Below are positions 47,593 to 56,679 of a stretch of DNA of 64,000 nucleotides, in pieces; the stretch's first letter is position 1, and each line of letters begins with the position of its first letter. A program made the translations under genes and the position numbers. The DNA is from Rickettsiales bacterium (GTDB lineage Bacteria; Pseudomonadota; Alphaproteobacteria; Rickettsiales; SXRF01). Below the pieces are notes generated by a model that was not told the DNA's origin, did no database searches, and saw only the letters and a program-made list of their open reading frames with translations. The stretch lies in assembly GCA_021299465.1 (NCBI GenBank), contig JAJTHB010000014.1, positions 1 to 64,000 of the forward strand, in the 5' to 3' direction.

Positions 47593-49845
47593 GTGCTCCC
47601 CATGAATCCGCAGATAACCCGGCCTTCTATTTCATGGCATCAGTCGCTGGCTGTTCGCACGGTGCTTAGCATTCTTGCGATGCTGCTTTTGATCCTCCTG
47701 GCCAAGTTTTATTACAATATCCACCATTGGCAGAAATATCTCGAATCGGAGCTAGACCGGAACACGAATGAAGTCGCGGCGCTAGTCAGCCGCAACGTGG
47801 CGCAGGAATTAGTGCATGACACTAAAGAGCACATCGACAAACAGCTCCTCGGCCTTAAGGGTATACATTACTTCTGCGGCGCGCGGGTCTATGACGCCAC
47901 CGGTTCACTAATTACCAATGCATCGTTTCCTGCATCGCTTAGCAAAACACAATTCATCAAGCATGTCAGGATTCAGGAAAACGGCGAAAAGAGCGATCAG
48001 GTTAGCGGCTCGCTCGGCACGATCGAACTATGTGTGGATCGGGCATCGGTTATCGAAGAGGTTGAATACATCGAGAGGCTACAGTTCTTTTTAAGTATGG
48101 TGATTGTCGTCATTGTCGGACTGTTTTGCTTTGTGCTGCTGCAAATCATTTTCCGACCGCTTAGAAAAATACGCACCGCCATGCAAAACCTTAAAGGAGA
48201 CATGCAGCCCATTAGCGACCCCGCATTGCTTAAGCATGACGAGATTGGCGAGTTGATAGCCAGCTTTAACCAGATGGCGGCCGACCTTTCCTCCGCCTAC
48301 GACAATCTTAAATATGCAAAAGAAAGCGCCGAGCGGGCGAACACTATCAAATCCGATTTTCTAGCCAATATGACGCATGAGCTGCGCACGCCACTCAACA
48401 GCATTATCGGTATGAATAATCTGGTGCTGGAAAGCGATCTTTCGCCTGATAACCGAAAAATGCTCGAAATCGTGAGAGAGTCATCAAACCTGCTGCTTGA
48501 TCTGGTCAATGATGTGCTTGATATTTCGAAAATTGAGGCCGGCGAGGTGAAATTTGAGGCGATCCGATTTGATATGGAGGCCTGTATTCACTCGTGCATC
48601 GCGCGATTGCATGTCATGGCCGAAAATAAAAAATTAATCCTACGAACCAGCATCCGTGAGCCAATTCCATTCCTGATCGGCGATCCCCTGCGCATACAGC
48701 AAATCTTGAGCAACCTGATTAGCAACGCCATTAAATATACCGATTATGGCAACATCACCGTTGAGACCAGCCACGAGATTCTTGGCGATGGCAGGCTTAA
48801 GCTTCTATGCCGTGTGATTGATACCGGTGTTGGTATTGCCGATCATAAAATCGATAAGCTTTTTAAAAAGTTCCAGCAATCAGATGACTCCAATACGCGT
48901 ATTTTTGGTGGCACCGGTCTGGGTCTCGCCATTGTTGCCAAACTGGTTGAGCAAATGGGCGGCAGTGTTGGTGTGAATAGTGTTCCTGGCAGCGGCTCTA
49001 CTTTCTGGTTTGAGTTAACGATGCCGGTATCGACAGCGCCAGCCACGGCAGTAACTAGTAGCAATACTGATTCCGAAATTAAAAAACTTACCCCCGCCGA
49101 CGCCAATGTTTTGGTCGTTGAAGACAATCCTTATAATCTCGAACTACTTTCGCGCATCCTGAGTAAATACGGCTTTCAAAATGTCGATATTGCTAAAAAT
49201 GGTTTGGAAGCCCTCGAGAAAATCAAACAGCAACGCTATGATGTGGTCTTACTCGGTTGCCATTTACCAGAACTCAGCGGATATGATGTAGTACGGCGTG
49301 TTCGTGAAGATGAAGCCTATAGCAGACAGCGTCTGCCGGTTATTGGGATCACGGCGAATGCCATGCTGGATGAACGCATGAAATGCAAAGAGGCGGGCAT
49401 GGATGACTATATCGCCAAGCCGATTATACTCAGCGACTTTGTGTATGTGATGTCCCAGTGGGTGAGCTTTGATGCCAGCACCATGCCTTCGACGAAAACG
49501 ATAGCTCCCTTAACTTCGTCTGTTATCAACCTTGAACTGCTTCGAAGCTATACCGATGGCGACCCAGAAACCGAACGAAGCATGATCGCTATGTTTATCG
49601 AGCAATCGGAGCTGAATATCGCCAGGCTTCAGGCGGGTTTCGATCAGCATAATAGCAGTGATTGGATTGAAGCCGCCCACATTCTTAAAGGGGCAGCGGC
49701 TAGTGTTGGCGCAGAAACCTTAAGAAAGCTCTGTGAAGAAGCTCAGGAAACAGGACTGAAAGACCTTGCTTCTTCCAAGCTACAAAAGGACGAAATAATT
49801 AGCGCCTATGCCTCGGTCAAGGCAGCGCTTAGCAATCTATGCTAG
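47593..49845 (+). CDS. Hybrid sensor histidine kinase with degenerate receiver and HPt domain
   Basis: The 750-residue membrane kinase has segments at about 22-40 and 163-185 around a small periplasmic sensor, and HAMP at about 186-240. HisKA has His262 in [12 protein letters not shown]. HATPase is at about 360-475, with [19 protein letters not shown] and GGTGLGLAI. The receiver is at about 505-625 and the HPt domain at about 660-745 with His696 in [14 protein letters not shown]. In the receiver the acid pair (Glu510, Asp511) and Lys609 are kept, but the phospho-acceptor position is Gly555 ([13 protein letters not shown]). The start is a GTG at 47593; an ATG at 47602 is possible. It faces a response regulator gene end to end. 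Confidence 0.92.
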   Translation: MLPMNPQITRPSISWHQSLAVRTVLSILAMLLLILLAKFYYNIHHWQKYLESELDRNTNEVAALVSRNVAQELVHDTKEHIDKQLLGLKGIHYFCGARVYDATGSLITNASFPASLSKTQFIKHVRIQENGEKSDQVSGSLGTIELCVDRASVIEEVEYIERLQFFLSMVIVVIVGLFCFVLLQIIFRPLRKIRTAMQNLKGDMQPISDPALLKHDEIGELIASFNQMAADLSSAYDNLKYAKESAERANTIKSDFLANMTHELRTPLNSIIGMNNLVLESDLSPDNRKMLEIVRESSNLLLDLVNDVLDISKIEAGEVKFEAIRFDMEACIHSCIARLHVMAENKKLILRTSIREPIPFLIGDPLRIQQILSNLISNAIKYTDYGNITVETSHEILGDGRLKLLCRVIDTGVGIADHKIDKLFKKFQQSDDSNTRIFGGTGLGLAIVAKLVEQMGGSVGVNSVPGSGSTFWFELTMPVSTAPATAVTSSNTDSEIKKLTPADANVLVVEDNPYNLELLSRILSKYGFQNVDIAKNGLEALEKIKQQRYDVVLLGCHLPELSGYDVVRRVREDEAYSRQRLPVIGITANAMLDERMKCKEAGMDDYIAKPIILSDFVYVMSQWVSFDASTMPSTKTIAPLTSSVINLELLRSYTDGDPETERSMIAMFIEQSELNIARLQAGFDQHNSSDWIEAAHILKGAAASVGAETLRKLCEEAQETGLKDLASSKLQKDEIISAYASVKAALSNLC

Positions 49846-50246
49846 ACGCTGGCAACTTTGTCATCGGGGTTAAATTTCAGCGTGGGACAAAGCTGCAAAT
49901 AACGTAGGATTACTTCTTTCTTAAAGGGTTTACGCACAAACCCCTTAGCACCAGCGTGGTGGGTGGATAAAACATTGTCGGCAACACTATCAGCGCTCAT
50001 CATCACCACGTAAGCATTGGCATCGATCTCCAATATTTCCTTAAGCACATCTTTGCCGTTCTTACCCGGCATGTGGATATCGAGCATCACCACGTTTGGT
50101 TTATGTTTTTCGTAAAGCTCAAGGGCTCTATCACCATTTTCTGCCTCAATGACAGTGACGTCACCAAGCGCCAGCTTCACAAGATTCCTCATGTAAGGAT
50201 CATCTTCTGCAACAAGAACGACGTTCTCTTTAGCTACATTTGACAC
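49842..50246 (-). CDS. Single-domain response regulator (CheY-like)
   Basis: The 134-residue receiver shows all key residues: AEDDPYMRN (acidic pair), VVMLDIHMPGKNG with the phospho-acceptor Asp, MSADS (Thr/Ser position) and KPFKKE (Lys). There is no output domain. The GTG at 50246 has AAGGAG 8 nt upstream and is preferred over the ATG at 50267. Its 3' end overlaps that of the hybrid kinase gene by 4 bp, convergent. Because the kinase's own receiver lacks the Asp, this protein is a natural candidate for its missing phosphotransfer partner. Confidence 0.92.
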   Translation of the reverse strand: MSNVAKENVVLVAEDDPYMRNLVKLALGDVTVIEAENGDRALELYEKHKPNVVMLDIHMPGKNGKDVLKEILEIDANAYVVMMSADSVADNVLSTHHAGAKGFVRKPFKKEVILRYLQLCPTLKFNPDDKVASV

Positions 50247-50254
50247 CGCGCTGA

Positions 50255-50260
50255 CTCCTT
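50255..50260 (-). promoter_or_regulatory. Ribosome binding site deciding the response regulator start
   Basis: AAGGAG on the minus strand lies 8 nt before a GTG at 50246. It lies inside the longer frame that begins at 50267, which makes that upstream ATG unlikely. Confidence 0.6.
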
Positions 50261-50349
50261 GATGCATACCGCAATGGCGTGCTAAATCAGAACATTTAGT
50301 CTAAAACACAAGCATTAAGCTTTTATTAACACAACAAAGATTTGAAAAA

Positions 50350-51360
50350 CTATTTATTCTTTAGTCGGTTATGCTTCACGGATGACCATAGTGATAGCAG
50401 GATAAAGCCCAGACCAATGAGGCCAGTGATGAATTCTGAGACATGGGTAAGCATCGAAATGAGCATGATGGCCGCCAGCGCACCGATTCCCCAATGGGCA
50501 CCATGTTCTAAAAACACATAGGCATCGAGCGTGCCCTTTCGCACCATATAGATGGTAAGCGAGCGCACGAACATCGCGCCGATACCAAGGCCGAGCATGA
50601 TGATCACCACATCCTTGCTGATGGCAAAAGCGCCGATCACGCCGTCCAGCGAAAAGGATGCATCAAGCAGCTGCAAATACATAAAGCCCATGAAGCCAGA
50701 ATAACCAACGGTTTTGGCTGCATGATCGCCCGCCTCCTCTTCTACAGAAAATAAAGCGGTCAGGCCGTTGATCGCAACATACAGCACCACGCCGATCGTG
50801 CCCGAGAGCAGCGCCGCATGCTGATCTTCTTTAGGTAAAAACGATTGCAGTGCCATAAGGAACGTCATTGCAACTACCACTTCGACCGCTTCCAGCTTAC
50901 CGAGTTTGGCCAGTTTTTCTTCCAGCCAGCCAATCCAGTGCAGGTCCTTGGTGGCATCAAGCACAAATTTAAGAAACACCATGAGGAGGAACATGCCGCC
51001 GAACGCAGCAATCTGAACATGCGAATCCAGCACATGCTTGCTGTATTCCTCAGGATTGTTAAGCGCCAGTTGCGTGACATCCCACATGCCAAGACCGGTC
51101 GCAAACCCGACAATCACAATGGGAAAAACTAGCCGCATCCCAAACACCGCGATCAGTATTCCCCATGTAAGGAACCGGCGCTGCCACACTTCGCTCATAT
51201 GGCGCAGCACCGTGGCATTCACCACCGCATTGTCGAAGGAAAGCGAGATCTCCATTACCATCAGCAGCGCGGCGATCATCAGCCCGTGCGGCCCTGCCCA
51301 CAGATAGGCAATGATCAGACCGATCACCGTGATTGCATTGGAAAGATGGAAGTATTTCAT
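50350..51360 (-). CDS. DUF475 integral membrane protein (TerC-like)
   Basis: The 336-residue protein has about nine membrane segments. EISLSFDNAVVNATVLRHM at about residues 37-55 and LLDASFSLDGVIGAFAISKD at about 231-250 are the paired acidic blocks of the DUF475/TerC/YkoY superfamily. Members are linked to metal ion handling, in some cases manganese or tellurite resistance, but the substrate here is unknown. It stands alone on the minus strand, about 100 bp from the response regulator gene and 48 bp from a hypothetical gene. Confidence 0.85.
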   Translation of the reverse strand: MKYFHLSNAITVIGLIIAYLWAGPHGLMIAALLMVMEISLSFDNAVVNATVLRHMSEVWQRRFLTWGILIAVFGMRLVFPIVIVGFATGLGMWDVTQLALNNPEEYSKHVLDSHVQIAAFGGMFLLMVFLKFVLDATKDLHWIGWLEEKLAKLGKLEAVEVVVAMTFLMALQSFLPKEDQHAALLSGTIGVVLYVAINGLTALFSVEEEAGDHAAKTVGYSGFMGFMYLQLLDASFSLDGVIGAFAISKDVVIIMLGLGIGAMFVRSLTIYMVRKGTLDAYVFLEHGAHWGIGALAAIMLISMLTHVSEFITGLIGLGFILLSLWSSVKHNRLKNK

Positions 51361-51408
51361 AGCGGCAATGTTATTGCGGCTAGGTACCTCAATTGCAAGC
51401 AGATAACA

Positions 51409-52188
51409 CTAGCTGCTCCCTAACCCAGCTCCGCCATGACCTTCTTGCTGCCTGAGATCAGGCCAGCGCTTAGTAACCCGTCCAATTCGATCCTGTGCTT
51501 GTGATTGGAGTTGTGCGACTTCATGGTCTATGTGATCAATCGCAACGGCCATGGCATTGGATTTAAGCAACTCAGGTGTTGTGAGAGTTTTGGCTTTCTT
51601 TTCTACGGCTTTCGTGCTTTGCAAAAACCCAAGCAAATCATCTGCTGCGTCCCCAAGCATTACCGATACCTTCTGGACATCTTCCGTATCCTGGGACTTG
51701 GTTATCCAGCCTTCACTGCCAATGCGCGTAGCTTTGGCATGGGCATGAAGATAGTCATCGAGATTATCAAAACCGCCCTTGTCGCGCTGATAGGCCTGCG
51801 TCATCTCGCTGATGAAGCCGTCAATCGTTTCAGCATCCAGTCCTGCGGAAAGTAGTGATGCACGCCATGTCTGCGGCGTAATGATATCCTTAAGTGCATT
51901 GATGGCAACGCTAGCTTTGGATGCGCTACTGCTCATATTTTGTAAAGCGGCAATTTGCCTGCGAACGGACTGCGTATCCGCATGATTGAGTGTTTCAGGC
52001 ATCCCGTCATGCGTCTCAGACCATTCGCGCATCAGCCTGGTGTGTCCTTCGTTGGCGGCATAGAGTTGCTCAAGCGCCTTATCAAGCTGGTCAAGCGCAG
52101 CAAGGGCTCTCTGGTTGCCGCCCAGCCAATAAGGATCATTGAGCGCCTTTAGCCAGTCGCGCGTTGGCAATCCTTCTAATTCGCCCAT
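51409..52188 (-). CDS. Hypothetical helical cytoplasmic protein
   Basis: The 259-residue protein has no signal peptide or membrane segment. The composition (Ala, Leu, Gln, Asp, Lys) suggests mostly alpha-helix with possible coiled coils near residues 28-45 and 210-245. I recognise no family. It follows the FadN-like gene with a 1-bp gap, so it is likely cotranscribed with beta-oxidation. It ends with a small Gly-rich tail (EGHGGAGLGSS). Confidence 0.6.
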   Translation of the reverse strand: MGELEGLPTRDWLKALNDPYWLGGNQRALAALDQLDKALEQLYAANEGHTRLMREWSETHDGMPETLNHADTQSVRRQIAALQNMSSSASKASVAINALKDIITPQTWRASLLSAGLDAETIDGFISEMTQAYQRDKGGFDNLDDYLHAHAKATRIGSEGWITKSQDTEDVQKVSVMLGDAADDLLGFLQSTKAVEKKAKTLTTPELLKSNAMAVAIDHIDHEVAQLQSQAQDRIGRVTKRWPDLRQQEGHGGAGLGSS

Positions 52189-52189
52189 A

Positions 52190-54547
52190 TCAGTTTCTCA
52201 GCGGCTTACCCGTCTCCAGCATATGCTCGATGCGATCCAGCGTCGGTTTCATCTTCAGCAGCTCCATGAACACCTCGAATTCAAGATCGAGGATGTTCTG
52301 CTCAGAAAGGCCTTCCGACATATCGGTATCGCCGCCGGAAAGGACGGTGGCCAGCATTTTACACACCGTCACATCGTGCGGTGTTGCTTTGCCAGCGGCC
52401 TTGAAGCCATCCACCGCCATCGAGAGCGCGACTTTCGCCGTGCCGCCCGGCAGGTGAAGAATCGCAGGCTCCGGCGTCTTGTAGCCGTTTGCCATGCTCA
52501 GGCATTTCGCTTTGGCATCGGCGAGCACGCGCGCGCGGTTCATGGTGATGCCATCACTTTCGCGCAGAATCTTCGCATCCCTCGCCTCATCCGCTGAGCC
52601 GGAAACTTTCGCCATAGCAATCTGCTCGAACACTTTGGAAATCGCCGGCATCGCGCCGCCGGTGGCCATCAGGTTAGAGAGCATGCCGCCGCTGGAGCCT
52701 TTTTTATCGCCCATATGGCGAATCAGCATTTCTTTGCAGCCGCCCCACGCCGGTATTAAGCCGACACCTACCTCAACCAAGCCAGGATAAGATTCAATAT
52801 GCGCCTGCACCGCGTTTGAATGCAGAATAATTTCGCAGCCGCCGCCCAGCGCCATGCCCGATAGCGACGAGACCACCGGAAACGGTGCATATTTCAGCGC
52901 CATCACCGATTGCTGGCCGGCGCGGATCACCTCGCCGATCTGTTTCCACGCGGCAATGTTCGCCGCCATCAGCACAAAGCCAAGATTCGCGCCGACCGAG
53001 AAATTATCCGCGTCGCCACCAATCACCATCCCCCTGAAATCCTTTTTCACCACCTCGATCGATTTCATCATCATGTCCAGAATATCCGGATCGATCGAAT
53101 TCATCTTGGAGGTCAGCTCTAAGCAAGCCACGCCATCGCCCAGATCCCAAAGACTGGCGGAAGCATTCTTCAGCACTGGCTTGCTGCCGAGTTTGACATC
53201 CGAAAGCATCAGCGTGCCCGCAGGCTGGGTGATCGGCGTGTAGCCTTTGATGCTGGCCGCCTGCCGCTTGCCACCATCCAGCTTATAGAGACTTCCGCCT
53301 TTCGCCTGCGCGATGATGGGCGGAATAGTGCGGCCAGATTGTTCCAGCAGCGAAATAAAATGATCCACCCCGATTTTGTCGATCATCTCAAACGGACCGT
53401 ATTTCCAGCTATAGCCGGTTTTCATGGCGGCATCGACGCTCGCCACATCATCCGAAATTTCGGGAATCAGAGAAGCCGCGTAATGCAGCATCGGCACAAG
53501 TACCGCGCGCGCATACTCGCCGCCAATATCTTTGTGGGTAAGCAGCGCGAGCATACCGCCCTTTGCCGCCTCGACGCTCGCCAGCTCGACTTTTTTATTC
53601 TGCGGCGCATAACTGCCGGTTTTCAGGTCGATCACTTCCTTGATTTTTTTCTCGCCATCTTTATTCAGGCGATAAAAACCGCCCTTGCCTTTGCGGCCGG
53701 TATAGCCGTCTGCGATCATCTTTTTGACCAGCTCCGGCTCGTTGTAAATCGCAACGAATGGATCATCTTTAGGCAGTGAATGCAGCATGGATTTGGCGAT
53801 CAGCGGCATGAGGTCGATGCCGATTAAATCAAACAGGCCAAACACGCCAGTTTTGGGAATACCGACCGGCCTGCCCATCACCGCGTCTGCCTGCTCCGGC
53901 GATACGCCAAGGCGCATCGCTTCCAAAAGCCCGAGCATCAGCCAGTACACGCCAATGCGGTTTCCGATAAAGCCCGGCGTATCCTTGCACGCCACCACGC
54001 CCTTGCCGAGATGGATATCGGCAAACTGGCACACCGCATCATACGCGCCACCAGACGTTTTCGGCCCCTTCACCACCTCCAGCAAACGCATGAAGCGCGG
54101 CGGGTTAAAGAAATGGGTGATCATGAATTGCTGCTGGAAAGCGTCCGGCAGGCCGTTCATGAGTTCATGCAGCGGCAGCGTCGAGGTGTTGGATGAGATG
54201 ACGGCGGTGGGCTTCCTCACGCTATCGATCTTACGATACACATCCTGCTTCACTTCCAGCTTTTCGAGTACCACCTCGATAATCCAGTCGCAGTCCGCAA
54301 GCAGTTTCAGGTCATCTTCCAGATTGCCGCAGGTCACCAGCTTTGCTTTTTCCTTGTGCGTAAAGCCGGTGGGATTGCTTTTAAGCTGCTTTTCAATCGC
54401 GCCTTCGGTGAGCGCGTTTCGGTTTTTCTCGCCGGGCTTCACGATATCGAGCAGCACCACGGGCGTTCCCGAGTTGGCCACCTGCGCGGCGATCCCACTT
54501 CCCATCACGCCCGATCCCAGTACAGCGATTTTTTTAATGGTGGTCAT
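52190..54547 (-). CDS. 3-hydroxyacyl-CoA dehydrogenase / enoyl-CoA hydratase fusion (FadN-like)
   Basis: Performs the hydration and second oxidation steps of beta-oxidation. The 785-residue protein has the dehydrogenase first: NAD-binding VLGSGVMGSGIAAQVA at about residue 9, DWIIEVVLEKLEVK near 86, and ITHFFNPPRFMRLLEVVKG near 143. The hydratase/isomerase-like domain comes in the C-terminal half, with SGMALGGGCEIILHS near 555 and VGVGLIPAWGGCKEML near 585. This order is that of FadN, not of FadB. The ribosome site GAGGGG precedes the ATG. A separate thiolase gene lies 2.1 kb upstream on the same strand. Confidence 0.9.
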   Translation of the reverse strand: MTTIKKIAVLGSGVMGSGIAAQVANSGTPVVLLDIVKPGEKNRNALTEGAIEKQLKSNPTGFTHKEKAKLVTCGNLEDDLKLLADCDWIIEVVLEKLEVKQDVYRKIDSVRKPTAVISSNTSTLPLHELMNGLPDAFQQQFMITHFFNPPRFMRLLEVVKGPKTSGGAYDAVCQFADIHLGKGVVACKDTPGFIGNRIGVYWLMLGLLEAMRLGVSPEQADAVMGRPVGIPKTGVFGLFDLIGIDLMPLIAKSMLHSLPKDDPFVAIYNEPELVKKMIADGYTGRKGKGGFYRLNKDGEKKIKEVIDLKTGSYAPQNKKVELASVEAAKGGMLALLTHKDIGGEYARAVLVPMLHYAASLIPEISDDVASVDAAMKTGYSWKYGPFEMIDKIGVDHFISLLEQSGRTIPPIIAQAKGGSLYKLDGGKRQAASIKGYTPITQPAGTLMLSDVKLGSKPVLKNASASLWDLGDGVACLELTSKMNSIDPDILDMMMKSIEVVKKDFRGMVIGGDADNFSVGANLGFVLMAANIAAWKQIGEVIRAGQQSVMALKYAPFPVVSSLSGMALGGGCEIILHSNAVQAHIESYPGLVEVGVGLIPAWGGCKEMLIRHMGDKKGSSGGMLSNLMATGGAMPAISKVFEQIAMAKVSGSADEARDAKILRESDGITMNRARVLADAKAKCLSMANGYKTPEPAILHLPGGTAKVALSMAVDGFKAAGKATPHDVTVCKMLATVLSGGDTDMSEGLSEQNILDLEFEVFMELLKMKPTLDRIEHMLETGKPLRN

Positions 54548-54669
54548 AAACCCCTCACCTTATGTCGCATTGCAATATAAGCGACTGATTCAGCTAAAAA
54601 CTTGAGGTTCCATTATAGGTAAGCAACGGTTAATTTTTTACTCATTTTTCATCAAATCTTCACGTAATT

Positions 54670-54697
54670 TTGTCGGGAATCCGCTAGAGTATATACT
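54670..54697 (+). promoter_or_regulatory. Sigma-70-like promoter of the phosphothreonine lyase-like gene
   Basis: The -35 TTGTCG (54670-54675) and -10 TATACT (54692-54697) are 16 bp apart, about 28 bp before the ATG at 54725. Transcription would start a few bases before the leader. Confidence 0.5.
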
Positions 54698-54724
54698 TAT
54701 TTTTATTAACCGAGCTGCTGGTTT

Positions 54725-55732
54725 ATGACTTCACCTCAAGAAGCCGCGCGCGAAAGAAGAAGGCAAAGAGAAGTTTCAGCAACCGAGCTTTTTGAAAAAA
54801 GCGGTTTGCAGAGAAAATCCGTTGGAATGCTCTGGAACAAGAAAGATGCATGGGTCATTCCTTACCGAACGCTCGATCAAAAAACTGCCATTAAAAATCT
54901 ATTAGAGCAAGCAGGCATCATCAATCTACGCGATCTCGTTTTACCAGAGGCCAGCAGCGGAAATATTATCATTGAAGCTGAAAGCGCTTTGGGAAAATCC
55001 CTAGAGCATAGACGACTCGAGCACGAAGCTGGCAAGCATGCGGATTGGTTCCGCTATGAAAAACTAACAGGAAAAGATGCGAGGCAGGCAGGCTACTACA
55101 TTCCATACAAGACGAAGGCAATCACGCATTGCCATCATGATAATTATGCTCACATTGACTGGTCTGCCGATGAAAATTACGACTCAACAGGCAAAGCAGA
55201 TATCGACCTGAACAGCGGCGCTAAATTTCACTTAAGCATCGCAGAGCGCGATCTGCCCCGTTCATGGAATGCGATTGCCGGACACATCATCAGGAACCAT
55301 ATTAACTGCAAGGTGATGCGACCGCCTGAGGACAGGCAGCCCAATATGTCAAACGATGCCCTTGATAAAAAAATCGTGGTTTATATCCCTAAAAGCCAAT
55401 TGCGGGATAAAGAAAAGATCCAGTCATGGAAACGAATTCTGGCAGAGATGCATGCTGTGCTCCACGAACAAGGTATTATTCCTGCGGGTGCAATCACCTC
55501 TGACAAAGCAGTAAGTGGCTCCGATTATCTTTATTACCGCTACGGTAAGACCGAGTATAACGAAGGGGGTAAAGCCACTAATCGCTGGGACGATGTATTG
55601 GTAGAAGCAACCGGCGGGGAAGATGTTTTTGCTGATTTGCAGATCACCCGAAATACACGAACCACAGCCAGGGACAGGCTTTCTGCAGGAACCCAAAGGG
55701 ATGGTGCAGGCAATACCCAAGGAATCCCCTGA
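54725..55732 (+). CDS. Putative phosphothreonine lyase effector (OspF/SpvC/HopAI1-like)
   Basis: The 335-residue protein has no signal peptide or membrane segment. Residues 165-186 (GAKFHLSIAERDLPRSW then NAIAGH) align closely with the OspF/SpvC active-site block GDKFHISIAREQVPLAF then QILSG, as I recall those sequences. The catalytic pair corresponds to Lys167 and His169. The lyase Lys136 of SpvC matches Lys196 (INCKVM), the YIK/YVK tyrosine matches Tyr220 (VVYIPK), and SYRNE matches Tyr-Arg272. Spacings agree within a few residues. Family members remove phosphate from MAPK phosphothreonine by beta-elimination; the same fold occurs in LanL enzymes. The N-terminal 160 residues, starting with an Arg-rich helix, are unmatched and could carry a secretion or targeting signal. 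Confidence 0.7.
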   Translation: MTSPQEAARERRRQREVSATELFEKSGLQRKSVGMLWNKKDAWVIPYRTLDQKTAIKNLLEQAGIINLRDLVLPEASSGNIIIEAESALGKSLEHRRLEHEAGKHADWFRYEKLTGKDARQAGYYIPYKTKAITHCHHDNYAHIDWSADENYDSTGKADIDLNSGAKFHLSIAERDLPRSWNAIAGHIIRNHINCKVMRPPEDRQPNMSNDALDKKIVVYIPKSQLRDKEKIQSWKRILAEMHAVLHEQGIIPAGAITSDKAVSGSDYLYYRYGKTEYNEGGKATNRWDDVLVEATGGEDVFADLQITRNTRTTARDRLSAGTQRDGAGNTQGIP

Positions 55733-55808
55733 AGCCCAACGTGCTGATATTAATCAATAAAAATCTTTCGCCGCGATTAAAATCGATGTCACAAAAGCTT
55801 CATATGAA

Positions 55809-55837
55809 TTGAGATCGGGTTAATGGTAATTTATACT
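55809..55837 (+). promoter_or_regulatory. Sigma-70-like promoter of the gene at 55861
   Basis: The -35 TTGAGA (55809-55814) and -10 TATACT (55832-55837) are 17 bp apart, the ideal spacing. They lie just before the GTG at 55861, which has GGAG 9 nt upstream. The -10 is identical to that of the neighbouring lyase-like gene. Confidence 0.55.
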
Positions 55838-55860
55838 CACCTAAAAAGCGGAGCAAAACT

Positions 55861-56679
55861 GTGTCTGAAGCGAATAGAAGTTTTCACATTGGCGGCGTGG
55901 ATGTTACGATAGACGCCAAAGGGGACGGGGCAATCCATCTCCTTGCCAGTGGACATGTCGGGCATTTTGAGGGTGATCACCTTAATGATACCAAGAACAA
56001 CGAAGTTGGTAATGCAATCAGCTTTATTGGCTGGGTGCTTGCTAATACCTACGATGCTCAACTTAAAGTTAAAGAAACAGATTCGGACGTCACGTATCAA
56101 ATCAGTCGCGGTGAGAGCAGCATAAAAGACTATGTTGAAAGTGGCAGACGTGTGCTGAACACTGAAGAGCTTTATGAGCTGCTTGGTTTATTGGAAAAAA
56201 ACTATGCTGAACCGACAACGGTTGCGCAGAGGGTTGCGCTTATCAAAGAATATGAAGCAAAAAAACCTGAAATCGAGCGCCGCGCCAAAGAAAAGCTCAA
56301 GTCCAGAAGCGATCTGGAAGAAAAAGAGGCGCATCGCCAGCAAGAACATATCAGCAGGGCAGAATTTCATTTTGGCCACCTCATGCCCGCTATCAGGTGG
56401 ACACTCTCACAAGACATGATCGAGTGCGATAAAGAACGAGGCAATGACATTCTGCTTGCGCTACGCGATGCCAAAAGTAGCGCAGGTGTCGCTCAGGGGC
56501 AGGATCCTCAGCAAGTTGCGGCTCTACAGGCTAAAGCCGTGGTGGATTACCTTAAGAGCAATATTTTAGAGTTTACTGATGATGGAAAGCTGCAAGAGCA
56601 GCTCGCAGTCGCTATTGCAGCAGCCGAGACTCGTAAACGGCAACAAGGCCAGGGTAGAGGCGAAGGAACCGCCGCCTAA
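55861..56679 (+). CDS. Hypothetical protein beside the lyase-like gene
   Basis: The 272-residue protein has no signal peptide or membrane segment. Residues 1-90 look beta-rich (FHIGGVDVTIDAKGDGAIHL). Residues about 120-170 are highly charged and likely coiled coil (KEYEAKKPEIERRAKEKL, SRSDLEEKEAHRQQEH). The C-terminal part is Gln/Ala-rich, ending RKRQQGQGRGEGTAA. It starts with GTG behind a ribosome site and its own promoter. I recognise no family. Its position next to a putative effector gene, with the same -10 sequence, suggests it could be a second effector or a partner. Its end overlaps the convergent thiolase gene by 4 bp. Confidence 0.6.
   Translation: MSEANRSFHIGGVDVTIDAKGDGAIHLLASGHVGHFEGDHLNDTKNNEVGNAISFIGWVLANTYDAQLKVKETDSDVTYQISRGESSIKDYVESGRRVLNTEELYELLGLLEKNYAEPTTVAQRVALIKEYEAKKPEIERRAKEKLKSRSDLEEKEAHRQQEHISRAEFHFGHLMPAIRWTLSQDMIECDKERGNDILLALRDAKSSAGVAQGQDPQQVAALQAKAVVDYLKSNILEFTDDGKLQEQLAVAIAAAETRKRQQGQGRGEGTAA

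Noticed and set aside
53787-54605. 272-residue plus-strand frame opposite the FadN-like gene.
   Set aside because: It is antisense to the conserved NAD-binding domain and rich in Ser/Pro as expected of a shadow.
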